From Nocardioides mesophilus (GTDB lineage Bacteria; Actinomycetota; Actinomycetes; Propionibacteriales; Nocardioidaceae), in contig NZ_CP060713.1 of NCBI RefSeq assembly GCF_014395785.1, forward strand, positions 2,322,501 to 2,386,500: a stretch of 64,000 bases of DNA, read 5' to 3'. A program made the position numbers and the translations under genes. Of this stretch, positions 10,407-17,807 are shown piece after piece. Below the pieces are notes generated by a model. The model was not told the DNA's origin. It ran no database searches and saw nothing but the letters and a program-made list of their open reading frames with translations. The stretch's first letter is position 1. Each line of letters starts with the position of its first letter.

Positions 10407-10467
10407 GCCCGCGGTCCACCCGGGACCCGCTGTCCGGAAGTCAGCCCGGTACGGAAGACTGGCTCGG

Positions 10468-11562
10468 GTGATGCCGACGAGCGACGCCCACGCCAGCGAC
10501 CACCACGAACCGCAGAACCCCCGGCTGTTCCTGCCGGAGAGCACGCGGGCCCAGCTCCCCGAGGGATGGCGCGCCGACGCCCCCGACGAGCGCGACGTGC
10601 CCGAGCTGACCGCGCTGGCTCGGCGCCACGAGACGCGGGCCCGTGGCTGGGCGAGCTCCTCCGAGGAGGACCTGCTCATCGAGGTGTCGGAGCGGGGCTA
10701 CCTGAACCGCGAGAACCTCGTCTTGCGCGACGCGGCCGGTGAGCTCCGTGGGTTCGCCAGCGCCCACGACCGGGCTGCGGGCCGGATGCTGCTGACCGTC
10801 ACCGTGGACGACCGGATCGGCCCGGAGCTCGAGGACCGCGCCGCCGAGGCGCTCTTCGCGTGGGCCGACGAGGCCGCGAGGAGGATCGGCGCGGAGCGGG
10901 GCCTGGAGGTCCAGCAGATCGACTCGGGAGCCTTCGCCGACGACGATCGGCAGCACCGGTGGCTGCAGACGGCCGGCTTCGAGAAGGTCCGGACCTGGTG
11001 GCAGATGAGCCGGCCGGTGACGCCCGACGAGGCCGACCTTGACTCGGAGATCGGTCACGGTGTCCGGATCCGCCAGGTCGAGCGGCAGGGCACCGGGATG
11101 CCCTCCGAGGAGGACCTGCGGATCGTCCACGACGTCCTCGAGAGCGCCTTCGAGGACCACTTCAACTCCCACGAAGAGACCTTCGACGAGTTCGTCTTCC
11201 GGCTGCGCGAGGACCCCGGCCACCGCTGGGACCACTGGTGGATCGCCGAGGTCGTCCCGGACCCCGACGACCCCTCCTCCGAGCCCGAGCCGGCCGGGGC
11301 GCTGGTCGGCGTGGTCGCCGACGGCGAGCCCGCCGGGAGCTACGTGGAGTACATCGGGGTGCTCGCCAACGCCCGCGGCCGCGGGGTGGCGAAATCGCTG
11401 CTGCGCACGGTGATCGCCGACGCCGCGACCCGGGGACGCGACCGGGTCGGCCTCGAGGTCGACGCGAGCAGCCCCACCGGAGCCGAGGGGCTCTACGTGT
11501 CGATGGGCTGGACGACGAAGTACACGACCGAGTCCTGGCACAAGGACGTCCCGGTCACCTGA
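10468..11562 (+). CDS. GNAT-family N-acetyltransferase, two-domain
   Basis: 364-residue protein built like tandem GNAT acyltransferases such as the mycothiol-synthase type. The N-terminal half is degenerate (RDAAGELRGFASAHDRAAGRMLLTV). The C-terminal half carries the acetyl-CoA loop: EYIGVLANARGRGVAKSLLRTVI, with the R/Q-x-x-G-x-G/A-type segment ARGRGVAKSL, then VGLEVDASSPTGAEGLYVSMGW. GTG at 10468 and ATG at 10471 are both possible starts; AAGACT at 10455-10460 would make the GTG leaderless. Substrate unknown. It is followed directly by the inverted repeat array. Confidence 0.78.
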   Translation: MMPTSDAHASDHHEPQNPRLFLPESTRAQLPEGWRADAPDERDVPELTALARRHETRARGWASSSEEDLLIEVSERGYLNRENLVLRDAAGELRGFASAHDRAAGRMLLTVTVDDRIGPELEDRAAEALFAWADEAARRIGAERGLEVQQIDSGAFADDDRQHRWLQTAGFEKVRTWWQMSRPVTPDEADLDSEIGHGVRIRQVERQGTGMPSEEDLRIVHDVLESAFEDHFNSHEETFDEFVFRLREDPGHRWDHWWIAEVVPDPDDPSSEPEPAGALVGVVADGEPAGSYVEYIGVLANARGRGVAKSLLRTVIADAATRGRDRVGLEVDASSPTGAEGLYVSMGWTTKYTTESWHKDVPVT

Positions 11563-11597
11563 CCCCCTCCACCCCGCCCCTGCCCCACCCACCCCCT

Positions 11598-11715
11598 GCC
11601 GAGTCGGCGCATCTGCAGCGTTGAACCCTGTCGAGTCGGCGCATCTGCAGCGTTGGACCCTGCCGAGTCGGCGCATCTGCAGCGCTGGACCCGGCCGAGT
11701 CGGCGCGTCTGCAGC
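11598..11715. repeat. Left arm: four direct copies of a 22-bp motif, period 32 bp
   Basis: Copies start at 11598, 11630, 11662 and 11694, exactly 32 bases apart. Each is GCCGAGTCGGC, itself an 11-base palindrome around a central G, followed by GCATCTGCAGC with a PstI-type CTGCAG. Copy 2 has T at its second base and copy 4 has G in place of A in GCATC. The 10-base linkers (GTTGAACCCT, GTTGGACCCT, GCTGGACCCG) are conserved too, so the real unit is 32 bp. No reading frame of interest crosses it. Confidence 0.95.
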
Positions 11716-11810
11716 AGCGATCTCCTGGTGCCGGGCGCCAGAGCTGAGGTCACGCCCTTTTAAATGTCGTCCGCGAATGCGGAGAGCCGCACACGTCAGG
11801 CTCCGGTTGC
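11716..11810. other. Spacer between the two repeat arms
   Basis: About 95 bases of locally lower GC, with CCCTTTTAAATG near the middle. The symmetry axis of the repeat arms (about 11763) falls within 2 bases of the TTTAAA. No gene, RBS or promoter is recognisable here. Confidence 0.5.
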
Positions 11811-11929
11811 GCTGCAGTTGCGCCGACTCGGCGGGTTCTTGGGGTGCAGATGCGCCGACTCGGCCGGTTTTTTGGGCTGCAGTTGCGCCGACTCGGCGGG
11901 TTTTTGGGGTGCAGTTGCGCCGACTCGGC
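11811..11929. repeat. Right arm: four inverted copies of the same 22-bp motif
   Basis: Copies begin at 11811, 11843, 11876 and 11908 (spacing 32, 33, 32) and read GCTGCAGTTGC/GGTGCAGATGC followed by GCCGACTCGGC, the reverse complement of the left arm with small changes. Linkers are T-rich (GGGTTCTTGG, GGTTTTTTGG, GGGTTTTTGG). Each copy pairs in register with its partner across the axis. The arms lie between the ends of two convergent genes (stops at 11562 and 11945). Confidence 0.95.
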
Positions 11930-11944
11930 GGGTTTGGGGGTCGG

Positions 11945-12937
11945 TCAGGGGGTGGCGGGGTCGACGGCCACGGAGCGGCGCAGCGCGCGGTGCACGGCCG
12001 TGGGGGTGAGCACCCCGATCGGCTGCCCGTCGCGGGTCACGGCGATCCGGTCCTCGTCCTGGCGCAGCAGGGTGGCCAGGGCGTCCTCGAGGGAGTCGGT
12101 GACGGCGACCGAGTGGGTCGGTGACGACCCGTCGAGCGGCTCGAGGTCGGCGGTGTCGATCGGCGTGACCGCCAGGCGCCGCAGGCCGCGGGAGGCCCCC
12201 ACGAAGTCGGCCACGAAGTCGTCGGCGGGGGCCCCGAGCAGGTGCGCCGGCTCGGCGTACTGCGCGAGACGGCCGCCGGCGGCGAACACCGCCACCATGT
12301 CGCCCATCCGAACCGCCTCGTCGATGTCGTGGGTGACCATCACGACGGTCTTGCCGAGGTCCCGCTGGAGCCGGAGGAACTCGTCCTGCAACCGGGTGCG
12401 CACCAGCGGGTCGACGGCGCCGAACGGCTCGTCCATCAGCAGCACGGGCGGGTCGGCGGCCAGGGCCCGGGCCACGCCCACCCGCTGCCGCTGCCCTCCG
12501 GAGAGCTGGTGGGGGTAGCGGCCGCCGTACTGCTGCGGGTCGAGCCCGACCAGCTCGAGCAGCTCGTCGGCCCGCGCCTTGGCCCGCGACCGGTCCCAGC
12601 CCAGCAGCGTCGGCACGGTCGCCACGTTTGCGCGCACGCTCTGGTGCGGGAACAGCCCGGTCTGCTGGATGACGTAGCCGATCCGGCGCCGCAGAGCCAC
12701 CGGGTCGGAGTCGGTGATGTCCTCGCCGTCGATCAGGATCCGGCCGGCGGTCGGCTCGATGAGCCGGTTGATCATCTTCAGCGTCGTCGACTTGCCGCAG
12801 CCGGACGGTCCGACCAGCACGACGAGCGCGCCGGGGGGCACGTCGAGGTCGAGCTCCTGGACCGCCACCGTCCCGTCGGCATAGGTCTTGCCCACGCCGA
12901 CGAGCCGGATCATCGGCTGTTCGCTACGGTCACTCAT
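11945..12937 (-). CDS. Glycine betaine/choline-type ABC transporter ATP-binding protein
   Basis: 330-residue ATPase of an osmoprotectant importer (OpuA/OpuC or ProV type). Walker A GPSGCGKST, Q-loop IQQTGLFPHQSV, signature LSGGQRQRVGVARAL, Walker B VLLMDEPF and the switch-His motif VMVTHDIDEA are all present. The C-terminal part (HSVAVTDSLEDALATLLRQDEDRIAVTRDGQPIGVLT) is a CBS-type regulatory domain as in OpuCA. The ATG at 12937 has a GGGAG Shine-Dalgarno 4-5 bases upstream. It is divergent from, and directly abuts, the first permease gene, which is unusual since the subunits normally share one operon. Confidence 0.92.
   Translation of the reverse strand: MSDRSEQPMIRLVGVGKTYADGTVAVQELDLDVPPGALVVLVGPSGCGKSTTLKMINRLIEPTAGRILIDGEDITDSDPVALRRRIGYVIQQTGLFPHQSVRANVATVPTLLGWDRSRAKARADELLELVGLDPQQYGGRYPHQLSGGQRQRVGVARALAADPPVLLMDEPFGAVDPLVRTRLQDEFLRLQRDLGKTVVMVTHDIDEAVRMGDMVAVFAAGGRLAQYAEPAHLLGAPADDFVADFVGASRGLRRLAVTPIDTADLEPLDGSSPTHSVAVTDSLEDALATLLRQDEDRIAVTRDGQPIGVLTPTAVHRALRRSVAVDPATP
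12925..12930 (+). promoter_or_regulatory. -10 hexamer of the osmoprotectant permease operon
   Basis: TACGGT followed by 7 bases and GTG at 12938. It lies inside the first codons of the divergent ATPase gene and supports a leaderless start at 12938. Confidence 0.5.
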
Positions 12938-13678
12938 GTGGCTCCCTCGTCGAGCGTCCTGACGTTCGTGCACGGCACTCTCGCCGGCACGGACGCGCCC
13001 GCCGTGGCCGACAACTGCCTGGTGCGCAACGACTGGGTGTGCGGGGAGTACCTCCGCTCCCGCGCACCGCAGATCACCGACGCACTGGTGCAGCACATCT
13101 GGATCACCGTCGTCTCCGTGCTCCTGGGCCTGCTGGTCGCGTTCCCGCTGGCGCTTCTGGCCCGACGCTACCGAAGGCTCGAAGGCTTCGTGGTCGGGGC
13201 CACGACCGCGATCTACACGATCCCGTCGCTGGCGCTGTTCGCGCTGCTGCTGCCGTTCACCGGGCTGACCGCGACGACGGTGATCCTCGGCCTCGCGCTG
13301 TACTCCCTCACGATCCTGGTCCGCAACGTCATCGAGGGCCTCAAGGGCGTTCCCGAGGACGTCCGGGAGTCGGCGCTCGGCATGGGCTACGGCCGCCGCC
13401 GGATGCTGCTCGCCGTCGAGGTGCCGCTGGCGCTGCCGACGATCATCGCGGGGGTCCGGGTGGCCGCGGTGTCCACGGTCGCCCTGACCACAGTCGGTGC
13501 GATCGTCGGGTACGGCGGCCTTGGCAACCTGCTGCTGGAGGCCGTCGACAGCCGCTTCAAGGCCCAGGTCCTGACCGCCGCGGTGCTGTGCGTAGCGCTC
13601 GCGGTCGCCTTCGACCTGGTGCTCGTCGGGGTGCAGCGGGTGCTCACTCCGTGGGCGCGGACGAGGAGGGCCGGCTGA
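12938..13678 (+). CDS. Glycine betaine/choline-type ABC transporter permease 1
   Basis: 246-residue inner-membrane permease of the OpuCB/ProW type. After an extracytoplasmic N-terminus (about 40 residues with two Cys, DNCLVRNDWVCGEYL) come about six helices. The EAA-type loop ESALGMGYGRRRMLLAVEVPLALPTIIAG contacts the ATPase. The GTG at 12938 is favoured by the -10 hexamer 7 bases upstream; a downstream GTG at 12968 is an alternative. The stop overlaps the next permease gene by TGATG. Together with the ATPase, second permease and lipoprotein this forms a complete importer. Confidence 0.9.
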   Translation: MAPSSSVLTFVHGTLAGTDAPAVADNCLVRNDWVCGEYLRSRAPQITDALVQHIWITVVSVLLGLLVAFPLALLARRYRRLEGFVVGATTAIYTIPSLALFALLLPFTGLTATTVILGLALYSLTILVRNVIEGLKGVPEDVRESALGMGYGRRRMLLAVEVPLALPTIIAGVRVAAVSTVALTTVGAIVGYGGLGNLLLEAVDSRFKAQVLTAAVLCVALAVAFDLVLVGVQRVLTPWARTRRAG

Positions 13679-14409
13679 TGCTCCAGAGCGTCCTGGACTG
13701 GCTCGCCGACCCAGCCACCTGGCAGGGGGAGAACGGCATCCCGAACCGGCTCCTCGAGCACGGTCTGCTCACGGTCACCGCGACGCTCGCCGCGGCCGCA
13801 CTGGGTCTGCCGCTGGCGGTCTGGCTCGGCCACAAGGGGCGCGGCGGCACCCTGGCGATCAACATCTCCAACGTCGGGCGGGCGGTGCCGACCTTCGCCG
13901 TGCTGCTGCTCCTCGCCCTCGGACCGGTCGGCACGGAGTACTTCGGGGCCTACGGTCGCGCCGGGCTGTCCACGCTGGTGGCCCTGGTGCTCTTCGCGCT
14001 GCCGCCGATCATCACCAACACCTACGTCGGGATGCAGGGCGTCGACCGGGACACCGTGGAGGCCGCGCGGGGGATGGGCATGACCTCGACCCAGCTGCTC
14101 CGGTCGGTGGAGGTGCCGCTGGCGCTGCCGCTGATCCTGACCGGGCTGCGGCTGGCGATCGTCCAGGTGTGGGCCACCGCCACCATCGCCGCCCTGGTGG
14201 CCGGGCCGGGGCTGGGCCGGATCGTCACGCTCGGCTTCGTCCGCCAGGACACCGGGCAGGTCGTCGGCGGCGCGCTGGTGATCGCCGTCATCGCGCTGCT
14301 CCTCGAGGTGGGCATGGTGGCCCTGCAGAGGGTGCTCGACCCGGTCGCCCGGGCCCGTCGTACGACGGCCGCAGCGGCGGCCCTGGGTTCTGTCGGCTCC
14401 CGCCCGTAG
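13678..14409 (+). CDS. Glycine betaine/choline-type ABC transporter permease 2
   Basis: 243-residue permease of the OpuCD type with about six membrane helices and the EAA loop EAARGMGMTSTQLLRSVEVPLALPLILTG. Paralogous to the upstream permease, as usual for Opu systems with two heterologous permeases. Its ATG overlaps the preceding stop (TGATG), indicating translational coupling. TAGGCT at 14407-14412 overlaps its TAG stop and may be the -10 of a promoter for the binding-protein gene. Confidence 0.92.
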   Translation: MLQSVLDWLADPATWQGENGIPNRLLEHGLLTVTATLAAAALGLPLAVWLGHKGRGGTLAINISNVGRAVPTFAVLLLLALGPVGTEYFGAYGRAGLSTLVALVLFALPPIITNTYVGMQGVDRDTVEAARGMGMTSTQLLRSVEVPLALPLILTGLRLAIVQVWATATIAALVAGPGLGRIVTLGFVRQDTGQVVGGALVIAVIALLLEVGMVALQRVLDPVARARRTTAAAAALGSVGSRP

Positions 14410-14412
14410 GCT
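14407..14412 (+). promoter_or_regulatory. Candidate -10 hexamer for the binding-protein gene
   Basis: TAGGCT overlapping the permease stop codon, with predicted transcription start near 14419-14420 and a leader of about 91 bases before the binding-protein ATG, which has its own Shine-Dalgarno (AGGTGGGAG). Confidence 0.4.
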
Positions 14413-14510
14413 GTTCGCCGTGGGTGCCGCCGCCCGGGATCGACCCGGTCGGCGAAGTGCCCTCCGGACACGCGCGGCACGCCGCGGGACACAGAAGGTG
14501 GGAGCACCCC

Positions 14511-15491
14511 ATGAGCATGAACACGCCTGTCGGTCGACGCCTCGGACGCCTCGCGGCGGTGATGGCGATCGCGCCGCTCGCCCTGCTCGGCGCCTGCGCC
14601 GGTGAGGACGCCCTGAACGCCGACTCCGGCAGCAGCGGCAGCAGCGGCGGCAGTGGCGGCGGCGAGGTCGTGGTCGCCGGCCAGAACTTCAGCGAGATGC
14701 AGATCATGACCGAGATGTACGCCGCCCTGCTCAGGGACGCCGGCTACGACGTCACGGTGAAGCTGGTGGAGAGCCGGGACGTCTACGCCCCGCAGATGGA
14801 GAAGGGCGCGGTCGACGTGTCCGCGGACTACCTCTCCTCGATGACGGAGTACCTCAACAAGCAGGAGAACGGACCGGACGCCCCGGTGGTGGCCTCGCCG
14901 GACACCGACGCCACCCTCGCCAAGCTCAAGGAGCTCGCGGCGCCGCGCGGGATCGAGCCCCTGCAGCCGGCCGAGGCCGAGGACGCCAACGCCTTCGCGG
15001 TCACCAAGGAGTTCGCGGAGAAGAACGACCTGAAGACCCTCAGCGACCTCGCCGCGCTCAACCAGCCGGTGACGCTGGCGGCGGCCGAGGACTGCTCGCA
15101 GCGCACCGACTGCGAGATCGGGCTGGAGAAGACCTACGGCCTCGACATCACCAAGGTGGTCCCGTTGGGCTTCGGCACCACAGGCACCAAGGACGCGCTC
15201 GCCAAGGGCGAGGTCGACCTCGGCCAGGTCGGCACCAGCGACGCGACGCTGGACCAGCTCGGTCTGGTGATCCTCGAGGACGACCAGAACCTCCAGAACG
15301 CCGAGAACCTCGTGCCGATGGTGAACAGCGACTTCCTCAAGGCCCACCCGGACGTCGCCGACGTGCTGAACGAGATGTCCTCGCAGCTGACCACCGAGGA
15401 CCTGGCGACCATGATCGGCAAGGTCGACCTCGAGCGGCAGCTGCCCGAGGACGTGGCCACCAGCTACCTCCAGGACCAGGGTCTGCTGTAG
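14511..15491 (+). CDS. Osmoprotectant ABC transporter substrate-binding lipoprotein (OpuAC/ProX-like)
   Basis: 326-residue secreted lipoprotein. The signal peptide ends in a lipobox LLGAC with Cys29; a Gly/Ser linker (residues 36-50) tethers the domain. The body (VVVAGQNFSEMQIMTEMYAALLRDAGYDV, then DVSADYLSSMTEYLN) matches the OpuAC-type periplasmic-binding family for glycine betaine, choline or related compounds. It contains a Cys pair (EDCSQRTDCEIG) likely forming a disulfide. A good Shine-Dalgarno precedes the ATG. Exact ligand cannot be assigned from sequence. Confidence 0.9.
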   Translation: MSMNTPVGRRLGRLAAVMAIAPLALLGACAGEDALNADSGSSGSSGGSGGGEVVVAGQNFSEMQIMTEMYAALLRDAGYDVTVKLVESRDVYAPQMEKGAVDVSADYLSSMTEYLNKQENGPDAPVVASPDTDATLAKLKELAAPRGIEPLQPAEAEDANAFAVTKEFAEKNDLKTLSDLAALNQPVTLAAAEDCSQRTDCEIGLEKTYGLDITKVVPLGFGTTGTKDALAKGEVDLGQVGTSDATLDQLGLVILEDDQNLQNAENLVPMVNSDFLKAHPDVADVLNEMSSQLTTEDLATMIGKVDLERQLPEDVATSYLQDQGLL

Positions 15492-15561
15492 CCAGCGGGG
15501 GCATGGCGACCGGATCGCCCTGCTGCGGTTATCCTGAGGCCTGCTGCGCCGGTCCACGCGA

Positions 15562-15601
15562 GTACGTCGACGTACGGCTGCCGGCGCCGTTGCAGCCGTA
15601 C
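15562..15601. terminator. Nested palindromes after the osmoprotectant operon
   Basis: GTACGTCGACGTAC (15562-15575) is a perfect 14-base palindrome. Overlapping it, GTACGGCTG (15572-15580) pairs with CAGCCGTAC (15593-15601) around a 12-base loop that itself contains CGGCGCCG. The second hairpin may end transcription of the importer or act in the leader of the sulfotransferase gene, which starts 27 bases later. No U-tract follows. Confidence 0.45.
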
Positions 15602-15628
15602 GCCCCGCAACTGTGGAGGACCTGACCA

Positions 15629-16759
15629 GTGTCACAGCCCGCCCAGGACCTACCCCCCGAGGTAGCCCTCACGCTCGAGGACCTCGAGGTGGCGCGGATT
15701 CCCGAGGACGTCTCGGCCGACCGACGGATCGTCCTGGTGGCCGGCTCCGGCCGCAGTGGCACCAGCCTGATGTCGGGCATCCTGAAGAGCATCGGGCTGC
15801 ACGTGCCCGAGCCGGAGGTGGTGGCCGACAGCACCAACCCGAAGGGGTTCGGCGAGCCGCAGTGGGTGGTGGACTTCCACGACCTGCTGCTCCGGCGCGC
15901 GATCGTGCACCCCTCCGACGCCCGCCCGGGCGCCTGGTTCGACGCCGGTCGGGTCTCCGGCCGGGAGGCCTTCCGCGCGGACCTGACCACGTGGCTCGAG
16001 GAGCAGTTCGCGGTCGCCGACCAGCTGGTCATCAAGGACCCGCGGCTGGCCTGGTTCCTGAGCCTGTGGCGCGTGGCCGCCGTGCGGGCCGGTGCGTCCA
16101 CCTCGATCGTCACGATGCTGCGGCCGCCGGCCGAGGTCGTGGCGAGCAAGAACAAGTACTACGGCGGGCGGCTGGGCGACATCAGCCGGTTGGCCGGCTG
16201 GACCAACATGATGCTCTACACCGAGCGGGCCACCCGGGGCTCCCGGCGGACCTTCGTGCGCTACCACGACCTCCTCGACGACTGGACGAGCACGATCGTG
16301 CGGGCGGGGGAGGAGATCGAGCTCGACTCGATCACCCACGCCGGCATCGACCGGATGAAGGAGGTCCACAACTTCGTCGACCCGGCGCTGCACCGCGTCC
16401 GGTCCGGCTGGGAGGACCTCTCGGTGCCGCAGCCGCTGCAGGAGGTCGCGGAGGCGACCTGGCAGCAGCTGAACAAGCTCGCCGAGCCCGGAGGCGACAC
16501 CCCGGACGTGCGGGAGGAGCTCGACGGGCTCCGCCGCGTCTACGGCGACCTGTACGCCGAGGCCGAGGCGCTGACCAGCTCCACGGCCGAGGCCGCCGGC
16601 CCGACCTTCCTGCGCTCGGTGCGTCGGGCGCGGGAGCAACGCGCGGCCGAGGCCGTCGCGGCCGAGCTCGCCGAGGCCAGCGCGGCCCGCAGGGCGGCCG
16701 TCCGGGCGCGCGGGATCGCCGGGCGCGCCAAGCGCCGGCTCCAGGGCCAGGGCGGCTGA
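15629..16759 (+). CDS. Sulfotransferase-family protein
   Basis: 376 residues. The N-terminal P-loop-like motif VAGSGRSGTSLMSG (residues 37-50) is the 5'-phosphosulfate-binding signature of PAPS-dependent sulfotransferases, and KDPRLAWFLSLW and TMLRPPAEVVASKNKYY correspond to later conserved segments around the 3'-phosphate site. The last 60 residues are Ala/Arg-rich and probably helical. Its stop overlaps the start of a glycosyltransferase (TGATG), so the two likely act on one glycan or glycolipid. The acceptor is unknown; a role in surface sulfation is inference. Confidence 0.8.
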   Translation: MSQPAQDLPPEVALTLEDLEVARIPEDVSADRRIVLVAGSGRSGTSLMSGILKSIGLHVPEPEVVADSTNPKGFGEPQWVVDFHDLLLRRAIVHPSDARPGAWFDAGRVSGREAFRADLTTWLEEQFAVADQLVIKDPRLAWFLSLWRVAAVRAGASTSIVTMLRPPAEVVASKNKYYGGRLGDISRLAGWTNMMLYTERATRGSRRTFVRYHDLLDDWTSTIVRAGEEIELDSITHAGIDRMKEVHNFVDPALHRVRSGWEDLSVPQPLQEVAEATWQQLNKLAEPGGDTPDVREELDGLRRVYGDLYAEAEALTSSTAEAAGPTFLRSVRRAREQRAAEAVAAELAEASAARRAAVRARGIAGRAKRRLQGQGG

Positions 16760-17751
16760 TGGGCCAGCGCGACAACCTCCGGGTCCTGCACAACCTGGAG
16801 GGCAGGTCCGACTTCGACGTCGCCTGGCCGCGGGACCACCGCCGCCTCGAACCCGGCCTCACCTCGGTGCTCCGGGTGAAGAACGAGGCCCGGAGCCTCC
16901 CCTGGGTGCTGCCGCCGCTCTTCCGGGCCGTGCAGCAGGTCGTGATCGTGGACAACCAGTCCGACGACGGCACGCCCGAGGTGGCGCGGTCGGTGGCGGC
17001 TGCCTGTGGCGCCGCGGACCGGCTCACCGTGACGGAGTACCCCTTCGACGTCAGCCGCTGCGGCGCCGAGCACCTCGGCACCCCGGAGATGTCGGTCCAC
17101 AACCTGGCCTACTTCTACAACTGGTCCTTCTCGCACGTGCACACGGCCTACTCGATGAAGTGGGACGGCGACATGGTGCTGACCGCCGAGGGCGTGGACA
17201 CGATCGCCGACCTCGCCTGGCAGCTGGAGAACGTCGAGGCGGTCGTCTCGATGCCGCGGCACCCGCTGTTCGTGGAGAGCGACCAGGTCGCCTACCTCGA
17301 CGTCTACATGATCAACGTCGAGGACTACGTCTTCCCGATGGGCGACGACTACCGCCACCACAAGGCCTACGAGTGGGAGATCCGGATGGTGCCGCGGCAC
17401 GCCCGCCGGATGCGCCTGCCACAGGGCCTGTGCGTCGAGCTGAAGTACCTCGACAGCGACGAGTTCGACCACTGGGTCAGCCCGGAGGCGTTCGGCACCA
17501 GCTCCCGGACCATGCGCAAGCTGCGGGAGTGGGACGTCTTCCACGCGCTGCGCGAGGGCCGGGCCGACGAGGTCGAGGGGATCGTCCGCATCGTCGCCCC
17601 CGAAGGCGTGCACGTCATCGACCACGTCACCTCGACCTGGCTGCCCCGCCACGAGCGACCGATCGTGGTCCCGCTCGAGGAGCGGCCCGACAACGCGGAG
17701 TACGGCTCCGAGGACGACGCCGTCGGCGACGAGGACAACAGCCGCTCCTGA
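16759..17751 (+). CDS. Glycosyltransferase family 2-like protein
   Basis: 330 residues. LTSVLRVKNEARSLPWVLPP and VVIVDNQSDDGTPEVARS form the nucleotide-binding half of a GT-A fold, and SMKWDGDMVL places the metal-binding DGD at 136-138. The C-terminal tail is acidic (GSEDDAVGDEDNSRS). The ATG overlaps the sulfotransferase stop, indicating coupling. No membrane helices are evident, so it probably acts at the cytoplasmic face before export of its product. Donor and acceptor unknown. Confidence 0.82.
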   Translation: MGQRDNLRVLHNLEGRSDFDVAWPRDHRRLEPGLTSVLRVKNEARSLPWVLPPLFRAVQQVVIVDNQSDDGTPEVARSVAAACGAADRLTVTEYPFDVSRCGAEHLGTPEMSVHNLAYFYNWSFSHVHTAYSMKWDGDMVLTAEGVDTIADLAWQLENVEAVVSMPRHPLFVESDQVAYLDVYMINVEDYVFPMGDDYRHHKAYEWEIRMVPRHARRMRLPQGLCVELKYLDSDEFDHWVSPEAFGTSSRTMRKLREWDVFHALREGRADEVEGIVRIVAPEGVHVIDHVTSTWLPRHERPIVVPLEERPDNAEYGSEDDAVGDEDNSRS

Positions 17752-17807
17752 CCGGGCCCCGCGGGCCGGAGGCGAGCGGTCAGCAGAGCGGAGGAGCGGA
17801 CCGGCGC

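Noticed and set aside
11757-11766. TTTTAAA centre as a replication origin
   Set aside because: No DnaA-box cluster or origin-linked genes are present.
11598-11929. CRISPR array
   Set aside because: Linkers are only about 10 bases and conserved, the arms are inverted, and no cas genes are near.
14420-14605. Leaderless upstream ORF before the osmoprotectant binding protein
   Set aside because: A -10 lies 7 bases upstream of its GTG, but the Arg-rich translation looks non-coding and overlaps the real gene in another frame.
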